Below the pieces are notes generated by a model that did no database searches, was not told where the DNA came from, and saw only the letters and a program-made list of their open reading frames with translations. From JAEUQQ01 sp963697285 (GTDB lineage: Bacteria > Acidobacteriota > Vicinamibacteria > Vicinamibacterales > JAFNAJ01): a DNA stretch of 64,000 bases. Made by a program: the position numbers and the translations under genes. Position 1 is the first letter of the stretch, and each line of letters opens with the position of its first letter. Shown piece by piece: positions 19,681 through 28,880 of the stretch. The stretch spans positions 1 to 64,000 of the forward strand of contig CAVONI010000012.1 in NCBI GenBank assembly GCA_963697285.1, in the 5' to 3' direction.

Positions 19681-19852
19681 CCTTGAACAGGGGGCGACCG
19701 CGTCGTGCCCCGCGGCCCGCGGTCGGCACTGGAAGTCGCCATATTCCGCACCTAAGTACCACCTTAAGGTATCGATCCAGGGGAGGAGATCGCGGGTTCA
19801 CGAAGTGATTTGTGTAAATGCCCTATGGCACTGACCGTGCAAGAACGCTGCG

Positions 19853-21283
19853 GTGGTGCCTGGGCTCGGGGAATCTGCCACCGTGACGGACTCGCTCTCA
19901 CCGCCCCCCTCACTCTCGTCCGCGCTGATGCGACGCCTGCGCCGCCTGGCAGCGGATGTCGCCCATGCGCCCGACGTGGCGCACGCGGTCGAGACGCTGC
20001 GGGCCGGGCTGGCTGAGTCGCTGGGACCGCATGTGCGGGTGCGGGACGCACGCACCTCCTCCGTCGTCGCATCGGCCAGCCTTGCCGCGCCCGGGCACCA
20101 GGACGCGGACGCCACGCCGACTACCCACCTTCCGCTCGGCGCCTTCGCCGGACAGCAGATCGAAGTGGACCTGCCCGGACGCTGGGCGCGCGGGCGCGAA
20201 CGCATGGCGCTCGACGAACTTCGTCACTTGTTCTCGGCGGCGCTCGAGGCACCTGCGGCCCGCGCCGAGGCGACGCGGGCCACCGATCTCGCGACGTCGG
20301 CATACGCCTTCTCACGACAACTCGCAGAGACACGGCCGCCCGAGCGGCTTCGGCTACTGATTGTCCAGACGATGGCCGACGCCGTGCAGGCCGAGCAGGC
20401 GTCGCTGGCGACGCTCGAAGACAGCGCGTCGGCGATCCGGGTCGCCACCACGCACGGGTACCCGTCGGTGCTCGTCGATCACCTGCGGATCCCTCCAGGA
20501 CGAGGCATCCTCGGACGTGTGTTCGAGGGCAAGGAGGCACTGCTCGTCGAAGACGTGGCGACGCTGGGTGAGCACCAGGCGCGTCGGCGTTACCGGACGG
20601 CCTCGTTTCTCGCGCTGCCGCTGCTGGCACAGGGCGAGGTGCTCGGGGTCGTGAGCCTGGCCGACAAGCGCACGGGTGAGTCGTTCACCCGGGCCGACCT
20701 GACGACGGCGCGTGCGCTGGCGGCGCCGGCGGCGCTGGCGCTGCACGGTGACCGCCTTGCGCAGCAGGCACAGATCCTGTCGCACGCGGCGACGGTGGAT
20801 CCGCTGACCGGGCTCTTCAACCGGCGCTACTTCGCGACCCGCATCGAGGAAGAAATCGAGCGCGCCCGCCGCCACACGCTCGACCTCTCGTTGCTGCTCG
20901 CCGACGTCGACGATTTCAAGCGCCTGAACGACGAACTCGGGCACCTGGTGGGCGACTACCTGCTCAAGCAGGTGGCGGATGTGCTGCGACGGTCGGTGCG
21001 CGTGTTCGACGTCTGCACGCGGTTTGGCGGGGAGGAGTTCGCCATCCTCATGCCGGGCACGGGGATGGCATCGGCGATGGTGGTGGCGGAGCGCATCCGC
21101 GCGCGGGTCGAGCAGGCTTCGCGCGAGGTGGGCCCCCTCCCGGCGCACCTGCGGATCACGGTGAGCCTCGGGCTCGCGGTGCTGGCGTCGGACCCGACGC
21201 CGCAGGACCTGATCGCGCGTGCCGACCGCGGCCTGTATCGCGCGAAGGCCGACGGCAAGAACTGCGTCCGCGTCGACGTGTAG
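19853..21283 (+). CDS. GAF-GGDEF diguanylate cyclase
   Basis: A 476-residue cytoplasmic protein predicted to make cyclic di-GMP. A GAF-like sensor spans about residues 160-300 (VVSLADKRTGESFTRADLTT), followed by a GGDEF domain starting DPLTGLFNRRYF. The active-site signature is RFGGEEF (GGEEF 392-396). The inhibitory product-binding site RxxD is present as R383-V-F-D386, five residues ahead of it, so product inhibition is expected. The residues ahead of the GAF domain are not recognised. The GTG at 19853 is the longest start and lacks a clear ribosome site; GTG at 19883 is an alternative. The TAG stop is contributed by the REP palindrome that follows. Cyclic di-GMP control of the nearby polysaccharide genes is plausible inference. 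Confidence 0.92.
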   Translation: MVPGLGESATVTDSLSPPPSLSSALMRRLRRLAADVAHAPDVAHAVETLRAGLAESLGPHVRVRDARTSSVVASASLAAPGHQDADATPTTHLPLGAFAGQQIEVDLPGRWARGRERMALDELRHLFSAALEAPAARAEATRATDLATSAYAFSRQLAETRPPERLRLLIVQTMADAVQAEQASLATLEDSASAIRVATTHGYPSVLVDHLRIPPGRGILGRVFEGKEALLVEDVATLGEHQARRRYRTASFLALPLLAQGEVLGVVSLADKRTGESFTRADLTTARALAAPAALALHGDRLAQQAQILSHAATVDPLTGLFNRRYFATRIEEEIERARRHTLDLSLLLADVDDFKRLNDELGHLVGDYLLKQVADVLRRSVRVFDVCTRFGGEEFAILMPGTGMASAMVVAERIRARVEQASREVGPLPAHLRITVSLGLAVLASDPTPQDLIARADRGLYRAKADGKNCVRVDV

Positions 21284-21536
21284 GGGCCGCGCCCCCGCGC
21301 GGCCCGACGCAGTGCGCACGGCCCGACGCAGTGCGCGCGGCGCGATCGGATTCATCGGTCCGGTGTAGGGGCCGCGCCCCCGCGCGGCCCGACGTGGTGC
21401 GCACGGCCCGGCGTGGTGCGCGCGGCCCGATTCGCCATGCCCGTGTCGTCACACGCGGCATTCTCACGACGCACGGGCGGCGCAGGGGCGCCGCCCCTAC
21501 AACGCACGGGCGGCGCAGGGGCGCCGCCCCTACACG
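21279..21536. repeat. REP-like palindrome cluster between the cyclase and a convergent gene
   Basis: Copies of TAGGGGCCGCGCCCCCGCGC at 21281 and 21367 (21279-21309 and 21363-21391), joined by near-repeats of the form GCGCACGGCCCGACG. Two tandem copies of a variant, GGGCGGCGCAGGGGCGCC then GCCCCTACA, follow at 21478-21535. No gene is visible in 21284-21565. Confidence 0.75.
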
Positions 21537-21565
21537 GACGTGCCTCGGCGGTCCTCAAACGGGGA

Positions 21566-23299
21566 TTACCGCAAACGGGTGCCGGTTTCGTTCGTGCCGC
21601 TGGTCCAGGTGCCGCCGACGCTCGTGTAGATCGACCGCTCGACCGCGATGGGCTGATCGGCGACGACCTCCACCGAAAAGTGCTCGCCCACGACCAGGCC
21701 GACCGTGTTGTCGATGCGCAGGGTCTGTCGCGAGTTGGCAGCAATCACGCGCGTCAGCGTGATGGGCGGCCGGCCGGGCTCGCGCAGGACGCGCAAGGTG
21801 ACGTTTGCCTTGACGGCGTTGGGATTCGCAAGCAGGACGTACGACTCCGAGAACTCCTCGTCGTTCCATCGACCTTCGGCGAAGACCCATCGCGTGCCGA
21901 GCGTCGCGATGGCTAGGCTGTTGTGGCCGTCGCGCCACGTCGTGGCATCGCCGGGCCAGTACATCGAACGCTCGACAACGATGGGGTGCACGGAGTCGAC
22001 GGCGACCGACACGTCGGTGTCGGCCAGGCCCTGCAGGCCATCGACCGCCACGGTCAGGCGCGAGCGCCCGGCCATCGTGCGCACCTCGGTGCGCGCGAGG
22101 CCTGCAGGCGTCAGGTATCGCAGGGTCACCGTGGTCGCGAAGTAGTTGGGATTGCCCAGCAGCAGGTACGTGTCGAAGAACGGTCCAGTACGACCTTCGG
22201 CGACGAACCACCGCTGCGCGAGTGCGCTGGCGCCCGCCGACAGGTGCCCGCCCCGCCAGCCTTTCTTGCCACTCCAGAAGTACATCGCGCGCTCGGCGAC
22301 GATGGGACGCATGCCATGCACCGTTGTCATGAAGCTCTTGCCCTGCAGCTCCTGGATCTGGTTGGCCCACACCGAGAGGCGCGCGTTTGCCGCGAGGGGG
22401 TAGTAGCGCGTCACGATCTGGCCGCCGTCGGTGACGAACACGAAGAGCACGTCGGTCTTGGTCGCATCAGGATTCGCGACGAGAAAGAACGTGTCGGTGA
22501 GGCGCGCCTCACCTTCGGCGAAGAACCACTGCTGGGCGGGCGCCGGGATGCCCTTGGCGGTATGCGCCGGGCGTGTGCCCTCGGGCGACGTCCACGTCAT
22601 CGTGCGCTCGGCAACAACCCCGCCGGTCTCGGCCGTCACCTCGACCCGGGCTGCGGTCACACCGAGGCCGGGCAGGTCATTGACGGTGACGGTTGCGCGC
22701 GACGCCGCTGGCACCGAGGTCAGCGTGTCAATCGAGGGCTGTCCGTCGGGGAACACGCGTAGCCGGACGCGTGCGGCGTCAGCGCCCGGATTGGCGAGGG
22801 CGATCTCCTCGCGGAACGCGCCGGTCGCGCCCTCGGCGAACAGCCAGCGGTTCGGCACGAAGGGATCGGTCTTGTTCGTGAACTCGGTCGCATTCAACAC
22901 GCCATCGGCGTCGGGATCGGCCGTGGCGACACCCGCACCAAGGCGAGCTGACCACTGGGCATAGGTCTCGGAGGGCGCCTGGGGCAGCACGACGACGTCT
23001 GAGCACAGGCTGGTGAGCTGCTGCGCGGTGTAGGCCTCGACGCAGAAGTACCAGGCGCGGTCGCGACTCCAGGTGCTGAGCGGATACGTGAAGCTTTTCG
23101 CGACGTCGACGATGCTGTAGAGCGACGCGGGGTCAGGGCCGTATCGCACGCGGTAACCGGTGACGGTTGCATCCGGGCTGGGATCCCAGGCCAGGGTCTG
23201 TGCCATGGCCGGTGCGGTGCTGGCGGTGAGTGCGAACACCGCCGTGATGAGGCGACCGGCCGTCCATGGCCGCTGTCGCCGCCTTCTCTGATCTTCCAC
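21566..23299 (-). CDS. Exported protein with fibronectin-like domain and AEG-type repeats
   Basis: About 577 residues: a signal peptide (AVFALTASTAPAMAQ), a fibronectin III-like domain (LAWDPSPDATVTGYRVRY), a short calcium-binding-like linker (DPDADGVLNATEF), then four repeats of about 100 residues each opening with RWLFAEGATG, QWFFAEGEAR, RWFVAEGRTG and RWVFAEGRWN. Each continues with a LLANPN-like strand and ends with an IVVERSMYW-like strand. The same module forms the C-termini of the proteins at 15475-19680 and 55667-58481. GTG at 23299 was chosen because GGAG lies four bases upstream and a signal peptide follows; an ATG at 23335 is possible. Probably a secreted or surface protein of unknown ligand. 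Confidence 0.78.
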   Translation of the reverse strand: MEDQRRRRQRPWTAGRLITAVFALTASTAPAMAQTLAWDPSPDATVTGYRVRYGPDPASLYSIVDVAKSFTYPLSTWSRDRAWYFCVEAYTAQQLTSLCSDVVVLPQAPSETYAQWSARLGAGVATADPDADGVLNATEFTNKTDPFVPNRWLFAEGATGAFREEIALANPGADAARVRLRVFPDGQPSIDTLTSVPAASRATVTVNDLPGLGVTAARVEVTAETGGVVAERTMTWTSPEGTRPAHTAKGIPAPAQQWFFAEGEARLTDTFFLVANPDATKTDVLFVFVTDGGQIVTRYYPLAANARLSVWANQIQELQGKSFMTTVHGMRPIVAERAMYFWSGKKGWRGGHLSAGASALAQRWFVAEGRTGPFFDTYLLLGNPNYFATTVTLRYLTPAGLARTEVRTMAGRSRLTVAVDGLQGLADTDVSVAVDSVHPIVVERSMYWPGDATTWRDGHNSLAIATLGTRWVFAEGRWNDEEFSESYVLLANPNAVKANVTLRVLREPGRPPITLTRVIAANSRQTLRIDNTVGLVVGEHFSVEVVADQPIAVERSIYTSVGGTWTSGTNETGTRLR

Positions 23300-23683
23300 G
23301 TCGCTCCACTGCTCTCCGGGCAACGGGCAGGGCATCCTTCCATGGATGCGGCCACCGGTGCCCGGCGGCACATCAGCAAATCCGCCGCCATGCGGCACGG
23401 GACGGCAGGACGCGGTGTTCCGGCCAGAAACACGACATCGGTGCGGCAAGTCCCCGCCGACGCCGTATAGTTCTTGCGCGAAGGCGAGAGAAACTTACGC
23501 AGTCGCCGTGGCCGGTCGTTGCGGCAGGCCGGGCCGCCGGGGGCGCGCCCTTCGACAGGCTCAGGGCAGGCGAGGGCGCGGCGCCCACACCACGCGCGAT
23601 CCGCGGCGGTGCCGGTCCATGCGCCATGACACGCGATCCGTTGCGTCCATGCGTGCGGCGCATATACAATCCGCCGCATCATC
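23300..23683. other. Intergenic region between divergent genes
   Basis: No convincing gene. It contains one copy (about 23549-23570) of CCCTTCGACAGGCTCAGGGC, also present near 28091 and, inverted, near 52484-52505, next to a GC-rich palindromic tail. Promoters for the repeat protein and the lysR operon must lie here, but no clear -35/-10 pair is visible. Confidence 0.6.
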
Positions 23684-24613
23684 ATGGACCTTCGACAACT
23701 CGAGATCATCAGAGCCATCGCCGAGACGGGGTCCTTCACCGCCGCCGGCGCCAAGCTGGGCGTCTCGCAATCGGCGATCAGCCGGCAGATCCTCCTCCTC
23801 GAGGAATCGCTCAACGAGGCGGTCTTCCTGCGCATCGGCCGACGCGTGCGCATCACGCCGGCCGGCGAGGCGCTGCTGCAACTCAGTCACCGCGTGCTGC
23901 AGGACCTGAAAGACACGGTCGCCCTCATCACCGACAACCAGGAGTCGCTGCTCGGCAGCGTGCGCCTCGTCGGCGGGATGACGGTGACCCTGTACGTCTT
24001 CCCCGCCCTGCTCAAGGACTTCCGCCGCGATCACCCGCAGGTCGACATCAAGATCACGTCGGGCAGCGCCGAGACCTGCACGTCGATGATCCGCACGGGC
24101 GCCGCAGACCTCGGGCTCATCACGCTGCCCATCGACGAGCCCGACCTGGTCACGGTGCCGGCCATCGAAGAGGAGTTGCTCCTCGTCACGGCCCCGCAGC
24201 ACCCGCTCGCGCAGAAGAAGCGCATCGTGCCGTCCGACGTCCGCGGCGAGCAGTTCGTGCTCTTCGAGCCGGGGTCGGCAACCAGGCGCGTCATCGACGA
24301 GTTCTTCGTTCGCGATGCGATCACGCCGCGCATCGTCATGGAGACCGAGAACGTCGAGATCCTCAAGGCACTGGTGCGCGCGAACATCGGGATTGCCATC
24401 ATCCCCTACCAGGCGGTGGCGCGCGAGGCCGCCAGCGGGCACTTCTTCACGTCGCGCCTGCAGGGGCGCACGCTCGTGCGCACGACCGGCTGGGTCTACG
24501 CGCGCGCCAGCCGCGTGCCGCGCACCGTGCAGGAAATCCTCCGCGCCTTTGACCACGTCAAGGGCAAGCTGAAGCTCGCTCCCCCGCCCCGCGCGGGCCG
24601 CCCCGAGGCCTGA
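23684..24613 (+). CDS. LysR-family transcriptional regulator
   Basis: A 309-residue LysR-type regulator. The N-terminal winged helix-turn-helix is clear (LRQLEIIRAIAETGSFTAAG, then AKLGVSQSAISRQI at about 24-37), followed by the effector-binding domain from about residue 90. It ends only three bases before hom, so it is probably cotranscribed with hom-thrB-thrC and may control that operon in response to an amino-acid-related ligand. The start is ATG at 23684. LysR regulators are usually divergent from their targets, so being first in the operon is noteworthy. The ligand is not predictable from the sequence. Confidence 0.92.
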   Translation: MDLRQLEIIRAIAETGSFTAAGAKLGVSQSAISRQILLLEESLNEAVFLRIGRRVRITPAGEALLQLSHRVLQDLKDTVALITDNQESLLGSVRLVGGMTVTLYVFPALLKDFRRDHPQVDIKITSGSAETCTSMIRTGAADLGLITLPIDEPDLVTVPAIEEELLLVTAPQHPLAQKKRIVPSDVRGEQFVLFEPGSATRRVIDEFFVRDAITPRIVMETENVEILKALVRANIGIAIIPYQAVAREAASGHFFTSRLQGRTLVRTTGWVYARASRVPRTVQEILRAFDHVKGKLKLAPPPRAGRPEA

Positions 24614-24616
24614 GAC

Positions 24617-25861
24617 ATGCCCGTCACGCGCATTGCCTTGCTCGGGTTCGGCACGGTGGGCCAGGCGTTCGCCCGCCTCGCGCTCGCGCAGCCGCACCTG
24701 TCGATTACCCACGTCTTCAACCGCCAGGTCGAACGCAAGCGCGTCGACTGGCTGCCGAACGTCACGTGGACCGAGTCATTCGACGACATCGTCGCCGCGC
24801 GCCCCGACGTGATCGTGGAGGCCATCGGCGGCCGCCAGCCCGCGGGGCAGTGGATTGCCCAGGCCCTGATGTCGGGCGCCGATGTCGTCACGGCCAACAA
24901 GCAGTTGATTGCGAACGAGGGCGACATGCTCTTGTCGCGCGCCGCCGAGTGCGGACGCCGGCTGCTGTTCGAAGCGGCGGTGGCCGGCGGCATCCCCGTG
25001 ATCCGCGGCATCCGCGAGGGACTCGCGGGCGACCGCCTCACGCGCGTGCTCGGCGTGCTCAACGGCACCTGCAACTACATCCTCACGCGGATGGAGTCGG
25101 CGAAGCTGGGCTTCGACGCGGCGCTGGCCGAGGCGCAGGCGCACGGGTTCGCCGAGGCAGACCCCACCGACGATCTCGACGGATACGACGCGCGCGCCAA
25201 GCTCAGCATCCTCGCGCGGGTCGCGCTCGGCTGCGCCCTGCCTCCCGAGGCCATCGCGTGCGGCTCGATCAGGCCCGTGCGCGACATCGACTTCGTGTAC
25301 GCCGCGCAACTCGGCACGACGATCCGCCAGGTCTCGCGCGCGGTCATCGACGGCACCGCGGTCGTGGCCAGCGTGCAGCCGGGCCTCGTCGCCTTCGACG
25401 CGCCGCTGGCGCGCGCCGTGCGCAACCAGAACATCGTGCTCGTGCGCGGTGAGGCCGGCGGCGAGACGGGCTTCTTCGGCTTCGGCGCCGGCGGCGGCCC
25501 AACGGCCGTCGCAGTGATGTCAGACGTCCTGGCCATAGCCGGCCGCCGGTCGGCGGCCGAGTCGAGCGCGAAGACGGCAACGTCGCCGTCGGCCGTGCAC
25601 CCGGGGATGCGCGAGCGGCAGTACGTCCGCTTCGTCGTGGACGACCGTCCCGGGATCATCGCGGCCATCGCGTCGTCGTGCGCGACCCACGGCATCAACA
25701 TCGACTCGGTGCTGCAGATCCCGTGGACCGACAAGCAGGCGCTTCCGTTCGTGGTGACGCTCGACCCCTGCGAACCCGTGGCGCTGGCGCCCGCGCTCGA
25801 GGCGATGCGCGCGCTGCCGTTCAACGTCGAACCGCCGTTCGCCATGCCCTTCGTCGAATGA
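24617..25861 (+). CDS. hom: Homoserine dehydrogenase with ACT domain
   Basis: A 414-residue cytoplasmic enzyme reducing aspartate semialdehyde to homoserine. The Rossmann motif GFGTVG is at residues 10-15. The catalytic-region lysine is in TANK (Lys95). NGTCNYILTRM and the AEADPTDDLDGYDARAK block are typical. A C-terminal ACT domain from about residue 335 (YVRFVVDDRPGIIAAIAS) suggests allosteric feedback by threonine or another amino acid. There is no fused aspartokinase. It is followed by thrB with an ATGA overlap and preceded by lysR at three bases. The length is close to the family norm of about 430. Confidence 0.96.
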   Translation: MPVTRIALLGFGTVGQAFARLALAQPHLSITHVFNRQVERKRVDWLPNVTWTESFDDIVAARPDVIVEAIGGRQPAGQWIAQALMSGADVVTANKQLIANEGDMLLSRAAECGRRLLFEAAVAGGIPVIRGIREGLAGDRLTRVLGVLNGTCNYILTRMESAKLGFDAALAEAQAHGFAEADPTDDLDGYDARAKLSILARVALGCALPPEAIACGSIRPVRDIDFVYAAQLGTTIRQVSRAVIDGTAVVASVQPGLVAFDAPLARAVRNQNIVLVRGEAGGETGFFGFGAGGGPTAVAVMSDVLAIAGRRSAAESSAKTATSPSAVHPGMRERQYVRFVVDDRPGIIAAIASSCATHGINIDSVLQIPWTDKQALPFVVTLDPCEPVALAPALEAMRALPFNVEPPFAMPFVE

Positions 25862-26794
25862 GCGCGCCCCGGCCCGAATCGCCGTTCGAGATCGTCGTCC
25901 CGGGCTCCACGTCGAACCTGGGTCCCGGCTTCGACGCGCTGGGGCTCGCACTGCAACTGCGCCTGCGCCTGCGCGTTCTCGACCTGGCCGACGATGGCCA
26001 GGAACGCATCGAGTGGCGGCTGGGGTTCTTGCCGCTCGACGGCGAGAACCTGATCGAGACAGCCCTCCGCTGGACGGCGCCAGGCGATGCGGCGACACCG
26101 ACGGAGCCGCGCGCGCAGCATTCCCTCGATGGTCATCGAGGTCGAGAGCGAGATCCCGCTCAAGGGTGGCCTCGGCAGCAGTGCGGCAGCGATTGTCGCG
26201 GGGCGGCGTCTGCGCGCGGCGGTGCTCGGCCAGGGGTCGCGCGACGGGTCTCGCGATGCACTGCTGGCCGACGCGAGCGCGCTCGAGGGGCATCCCGACA
26301 ACACGTCGGCGTCCATCCTCGGCGGACTCGTCACGAGCGGGCCGAGACGGCACGGTGGGATTGCGGCCATCGCCGTTCCGTGGCCGCACGACATCCGCAT
26401 CGTCGTCGCCACGCCACGGCTCGCTCTCGAAACGAAGGCGGCGCGCGCCGTCCTGCCCGCCCAGGTGCCGTTTGCCGACGCGGTGCACAACGTGCAGCAC
26501 ACGGCCCTGCTGCTGCAGGCCCTGGCAACCGGGGATCACGAGACGGTGCGCGACGCGCTGTCGGATCGGCTGCACCAGCCCTACCGGGCGCCGCTCGTGC
26601 CGGGGCTCGAGCGTGCGCTCGAGTTCGACGACCCGTCGATCCTCGGCGTCTTCCTGAGCGGTGCGGGGCCGTCGATCGCCGCGCTCGTGCTCGACGACGG
26701 CAGCACCGCTATGACATTGCTGGAATCAATGTATCGAGATTTGTATATATCATGTGATGTCCGTTGCGTTGCGGCGCATCCGCTCATCCCATGA
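25858..26794 (+). CDS. thrB: Homoserine kinase (GHMP family), one frame break
   Basis: About 311 residues. It phosphorylates homoserine for threonine synthase. The start MSAPRPESPFEIVVPGSTSN followed by LGPGFDALGLAL is typical of GHMP kinases, and the ATP-binding motif is GGLGSSAAA. HPDNTSASILGGL and FLSGAGPSIAAL follow. The first about 80 residues and the rest are in different frames; one surplus base between about 26095 and 26130 explains this. The start overlaps hom by ATGA and the stop overlaps thrC by ATGA. Its position inside an otherwise perfect biosynthetic operon argues for a sequence error, not an inactive gene. Confidence 0.88.
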
Positions 26795-28065
26795 CTATTG
26801 CCTCCGACCTCCCCGCGCCGCCCGGCGCCGACACTCCGACGCACGCCCTCACCGGGCTGCAGTGCCATGTCTGCCACGCGAGCTATCCAGCGACAGCGAG
26901 CTTCGTCTGCCAGGAGTGCTTCGGCCCGCTCGAGCCGGTGTACGACTACGCGAAGGTCGCGCAGACGCTGACGCACGAGGCGGTGGCGTCGCGCCCGCGG
27001 AACCTGTGGCGGTACCGCGAACTGCTGCCCATCACCGGTGAACCCCGGACAGGGTTCACGTCGGGCTGGACGCCGCTCGTCAAGGCTGACCGCCTTGCGG
27101 CGCGCCTGGGTGTCGATGCGGTCTACGTCAAGGACGATGGCGTGAATCATCCGACGCTGTCGTACAAGGATCGCGTGGTGTCGGTGGCGGCCACGCGCGC
27201 GGTCGAACTGGGGGCCAGCGTCTTCGCGTGCGCCTCGACAGGGAACCTCGCCAACAGCGTGGCTGCGCACGCGGCGCGCCTTGGGCTGCCCTGCTACGTC
27301 TTCATCCCCGACAACCTCGAGCCGGGCAAGGTGATCGGATCGTCGGTGTACGGGCCGCACGTGGTCGCGGTGAACGGCACCTACGACGACATCAACCGGC
27401 TGTGCACGCAGATCGCCGACCGGTACGGATGGGGCTTCGCGAACATCAACCTGCGGGCGTACTACGCTGAAGGCGCGAAGACCTGTGCGTTCGAGATCGT
27501 CGAGCAGCTCGACTGGACGATGCCGGCGCACGTCGTGTCGCCGGTCGCGGGCGGAACGCTGCTGCCGAGGCTGTGGCGGGGCTTCCGCGAGTTCCACGAA
27601 CTCGGCCTCGCCACGGGACCGCTGCCGCGGATGTACGGCGCGCAGGCCACGGGGTGCTCGCCCGTGATCAACGCCCTCGAGGCAGGTGCTGAGTATCCCG
27701 ACCCCGTGCGCCCGAACACGTTCGCGAAGTCGATCGCCATCGGCAATCCGGCGGACGGCTTCCAGGTGCTCGAGGTGCTGCGCGCGAGCGGTGGATGGGG
27801 CGCGAAGGTCACCGACGAGGAGATCGTGTCGGCGATGCGGCTGCTGGCCGAGACGGAAGGCATCTTCACCGAGCCCGCCGGCGGGACGACGGTGGCCGCC
27901 ACCAAGGCGCTGATCGACGCCGGCCGCATCCCGCGCAACGAACCGATCGTCATCTGTGTCACCGGCAACGGCTTCAAGACCGCCGAGTCGCTGACAGGCG
28001 CCCTCCCCGTCCCGACCGCCATCGGCCGCAGCTTCGCCGACTTCGTGAAGATGTACGAGGGGTAG
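26791..28065 (+). CDS. thrC: Threonine synthase
   Basis: A 424-residue PLP enzyme converting O-phosphohomoserine to threonine, the last step of the operon. The N-terminus has two CxxC pairs (C25/C28 and C40/C43), a zinc-ribbon-like head seen in some threonine synthases. The PLP lysine is Lys126 in SYKDR. Other marks are CASTGNLANS, FIPDNLEPGK and the C-terminal CVTGNGFKTAE. The ATG at 26791 overlaps the thrB stop (ATGA). After the stop a repeat-rich region begins, so the operon ends here. Confidence 0.96.
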   Translation: MTIASDLPAPPGADTPTHALTGLQCHVCHASYPATASFVCQECFGPLEPVYDYAKVAQTLTHEAVASRPRNLWRYRELLPITGEPRTGFTSGWTPLVKADRLAARLGVDAVYVKDDGVNHPTLSYKDRVVSVAATRAVELGASVFACASTGNLANSVAAHAARLGLPCYVFIPDNLEPGKVIGSSVYGPHVVAVNGTYDDINRLCTQIADRYGWGFANINLRAYYAEGAKTCAFEIVEQLDWTMPAHVVSPVAGGTLLPRLWRGFREFHELGLATGPLPRMYGAQATGCSPVINALEAGAEYPDPVRPNTFAKSIAIGNPADGFQVLEVLRASGGWGAKVTDEEIVSAMRLLAETEGIFTEPAGGTTVAATKALIDAGRIPRNEPIVICVTGNGFKTAESLTGALPVPTAIGRSFADFVKMYEG

Positions 28066-28081
28066 ACGACGGGCCGTACCC

Positions 28082-28352
28082 GGGCCGCACCCTTCGACAG
28101 GCTCAGGGCAGGCTGGGGTGCGGCCCCTACACCTGATCACCTGCACCCCTGCACTCGATCACGTAGTGTCCTTTGACAGGTGTAGGGGCCGCGCCCCCGC
28201 GCGGCCCGGGTACGAATGCGGGTGACGTGAACCGTGATCTCCCCCCGGTCGTCGCGACGTGACCTCCCCCCGGTGGTCGCGACGCGATCTCCCCCCGGTC
28301 GTCGCGACGCGATCTCCCCCCAGGTGTAGGGGCCGCGCCCCCGCGCGGCCCG
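28082..28352. repeat. REP-like palindromes upstream of the RAYT gene
   Basis: Three copies: an interrupted one at 28090-28134 with the CCCTTCGACAGGCTCAGGGC insert, and two TAGGGGCCGCGCCCCCGCGC copies at 28177-28208 and 28322-28352 in the orientation opposite to the copy after the transposase gene. The arrangement is the flanking pattern expected for a RAYT element. Confidence 0.8.
28236..28322. repeat. 25-bp tandem minisatellite, about 3.5 copies
   Basis: Units at 28236-28260, 28261-28285 and 28286-28310 plus a partial fourth, each GATCTCCCCCCGGTCGTCGC followed by GACGC or GACGT. Differences are one or two bases per unit. It lies between two REP palindromes. Confidence 0.85.
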
Positions 28353-28387
28353 ACAAGTGGCGCGCCAGTTGCACCTCGCGGTGGGCG

Positions 28388-28873
28388 ATGGCGCCGCCAC
28401 TGCCTGATCGGAAGAAACTGCGGTGTTTGGGGCACGACTACACGTCGGGCGGTGCGTACTTCGTGACGTTCTGCTGCACCGTCCGAGGCAATGTGCTGGG
28501 TGAATGCAACGGCATGTCGGTGGTGCTGAATGCGATCGGGCAGTTCGTCGACCGTGTGGTCTGCTGCCTTCGAGACGCCATTCCTGCAGCGTCGCTGGAT
28601 GCGCACGTGGTCATGCCCGACCACGTCCACGCCATTGTCTGGATCGATGGACTCGCCGCCACGCGCCCGTCGATGTCGCAGGTCGTCGGCTCGACGAAGT
28701 CGATGATCACGCGCGGTCTGCCGTCAGTGCTCGCAGCGCATCCGCATCTCGCACCGACCACGCCTGTGCCGTTGTTCCAGCGGTCGTTTCACGATCGCGT
28801 GATCCGACAGGAACGGGAACTCGAGGCGCTGCGCCATTACATCGATCAAAACCCGTTGCGGTGGCGGCTGTAA
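28388..28873 (+). CDS. REP-associated tyrosine transposase (RAYT, Y1 family)
   Basis: A 161-residue Y1 single-strand transposase of the TnpA_REP type. It shows YFVTFC near residue 24, the HUH metal site as H79-V-H81 in MPDHVHAIVWI, and the catalytic tyrosine Tyr151 in LRHYIDQNP. Such enzymes cut and join single-stranded REP hairpins and are thought to spread them. Palindromes of one family lie on both sides (28322-28352 and 28881-28912) in opposite orientation, and about 20 more copies occur in the window. The ATG at 28388 was chosen because the family motif spacing fits; the frame open upstream is repeat sequence. The length is typical. Confidence 0.88.
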   Translation: MAPPLPDRKKLRCLGHDYTSGGAYFVTFCCTVRGNVLGECNGMSVVLNAIGQFVDRVVCCLRDAIPAASLDAHVVMPDHVHAIVWIDGLAATRPSMSQVVGSTKSMITRGLPSVLAAHPHLAPTTPVPLFQRSFHDRVIRQERELEALRHYIDQNPLRWRL

Positions 28874-28880
28874 GAGGGCC

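Noticed and set aside
28236..28322. A CRISPR array
   Set aside because: The 25-bp units are contiguous with no unique spacers and there are no cas genes; it is a minisatellite.
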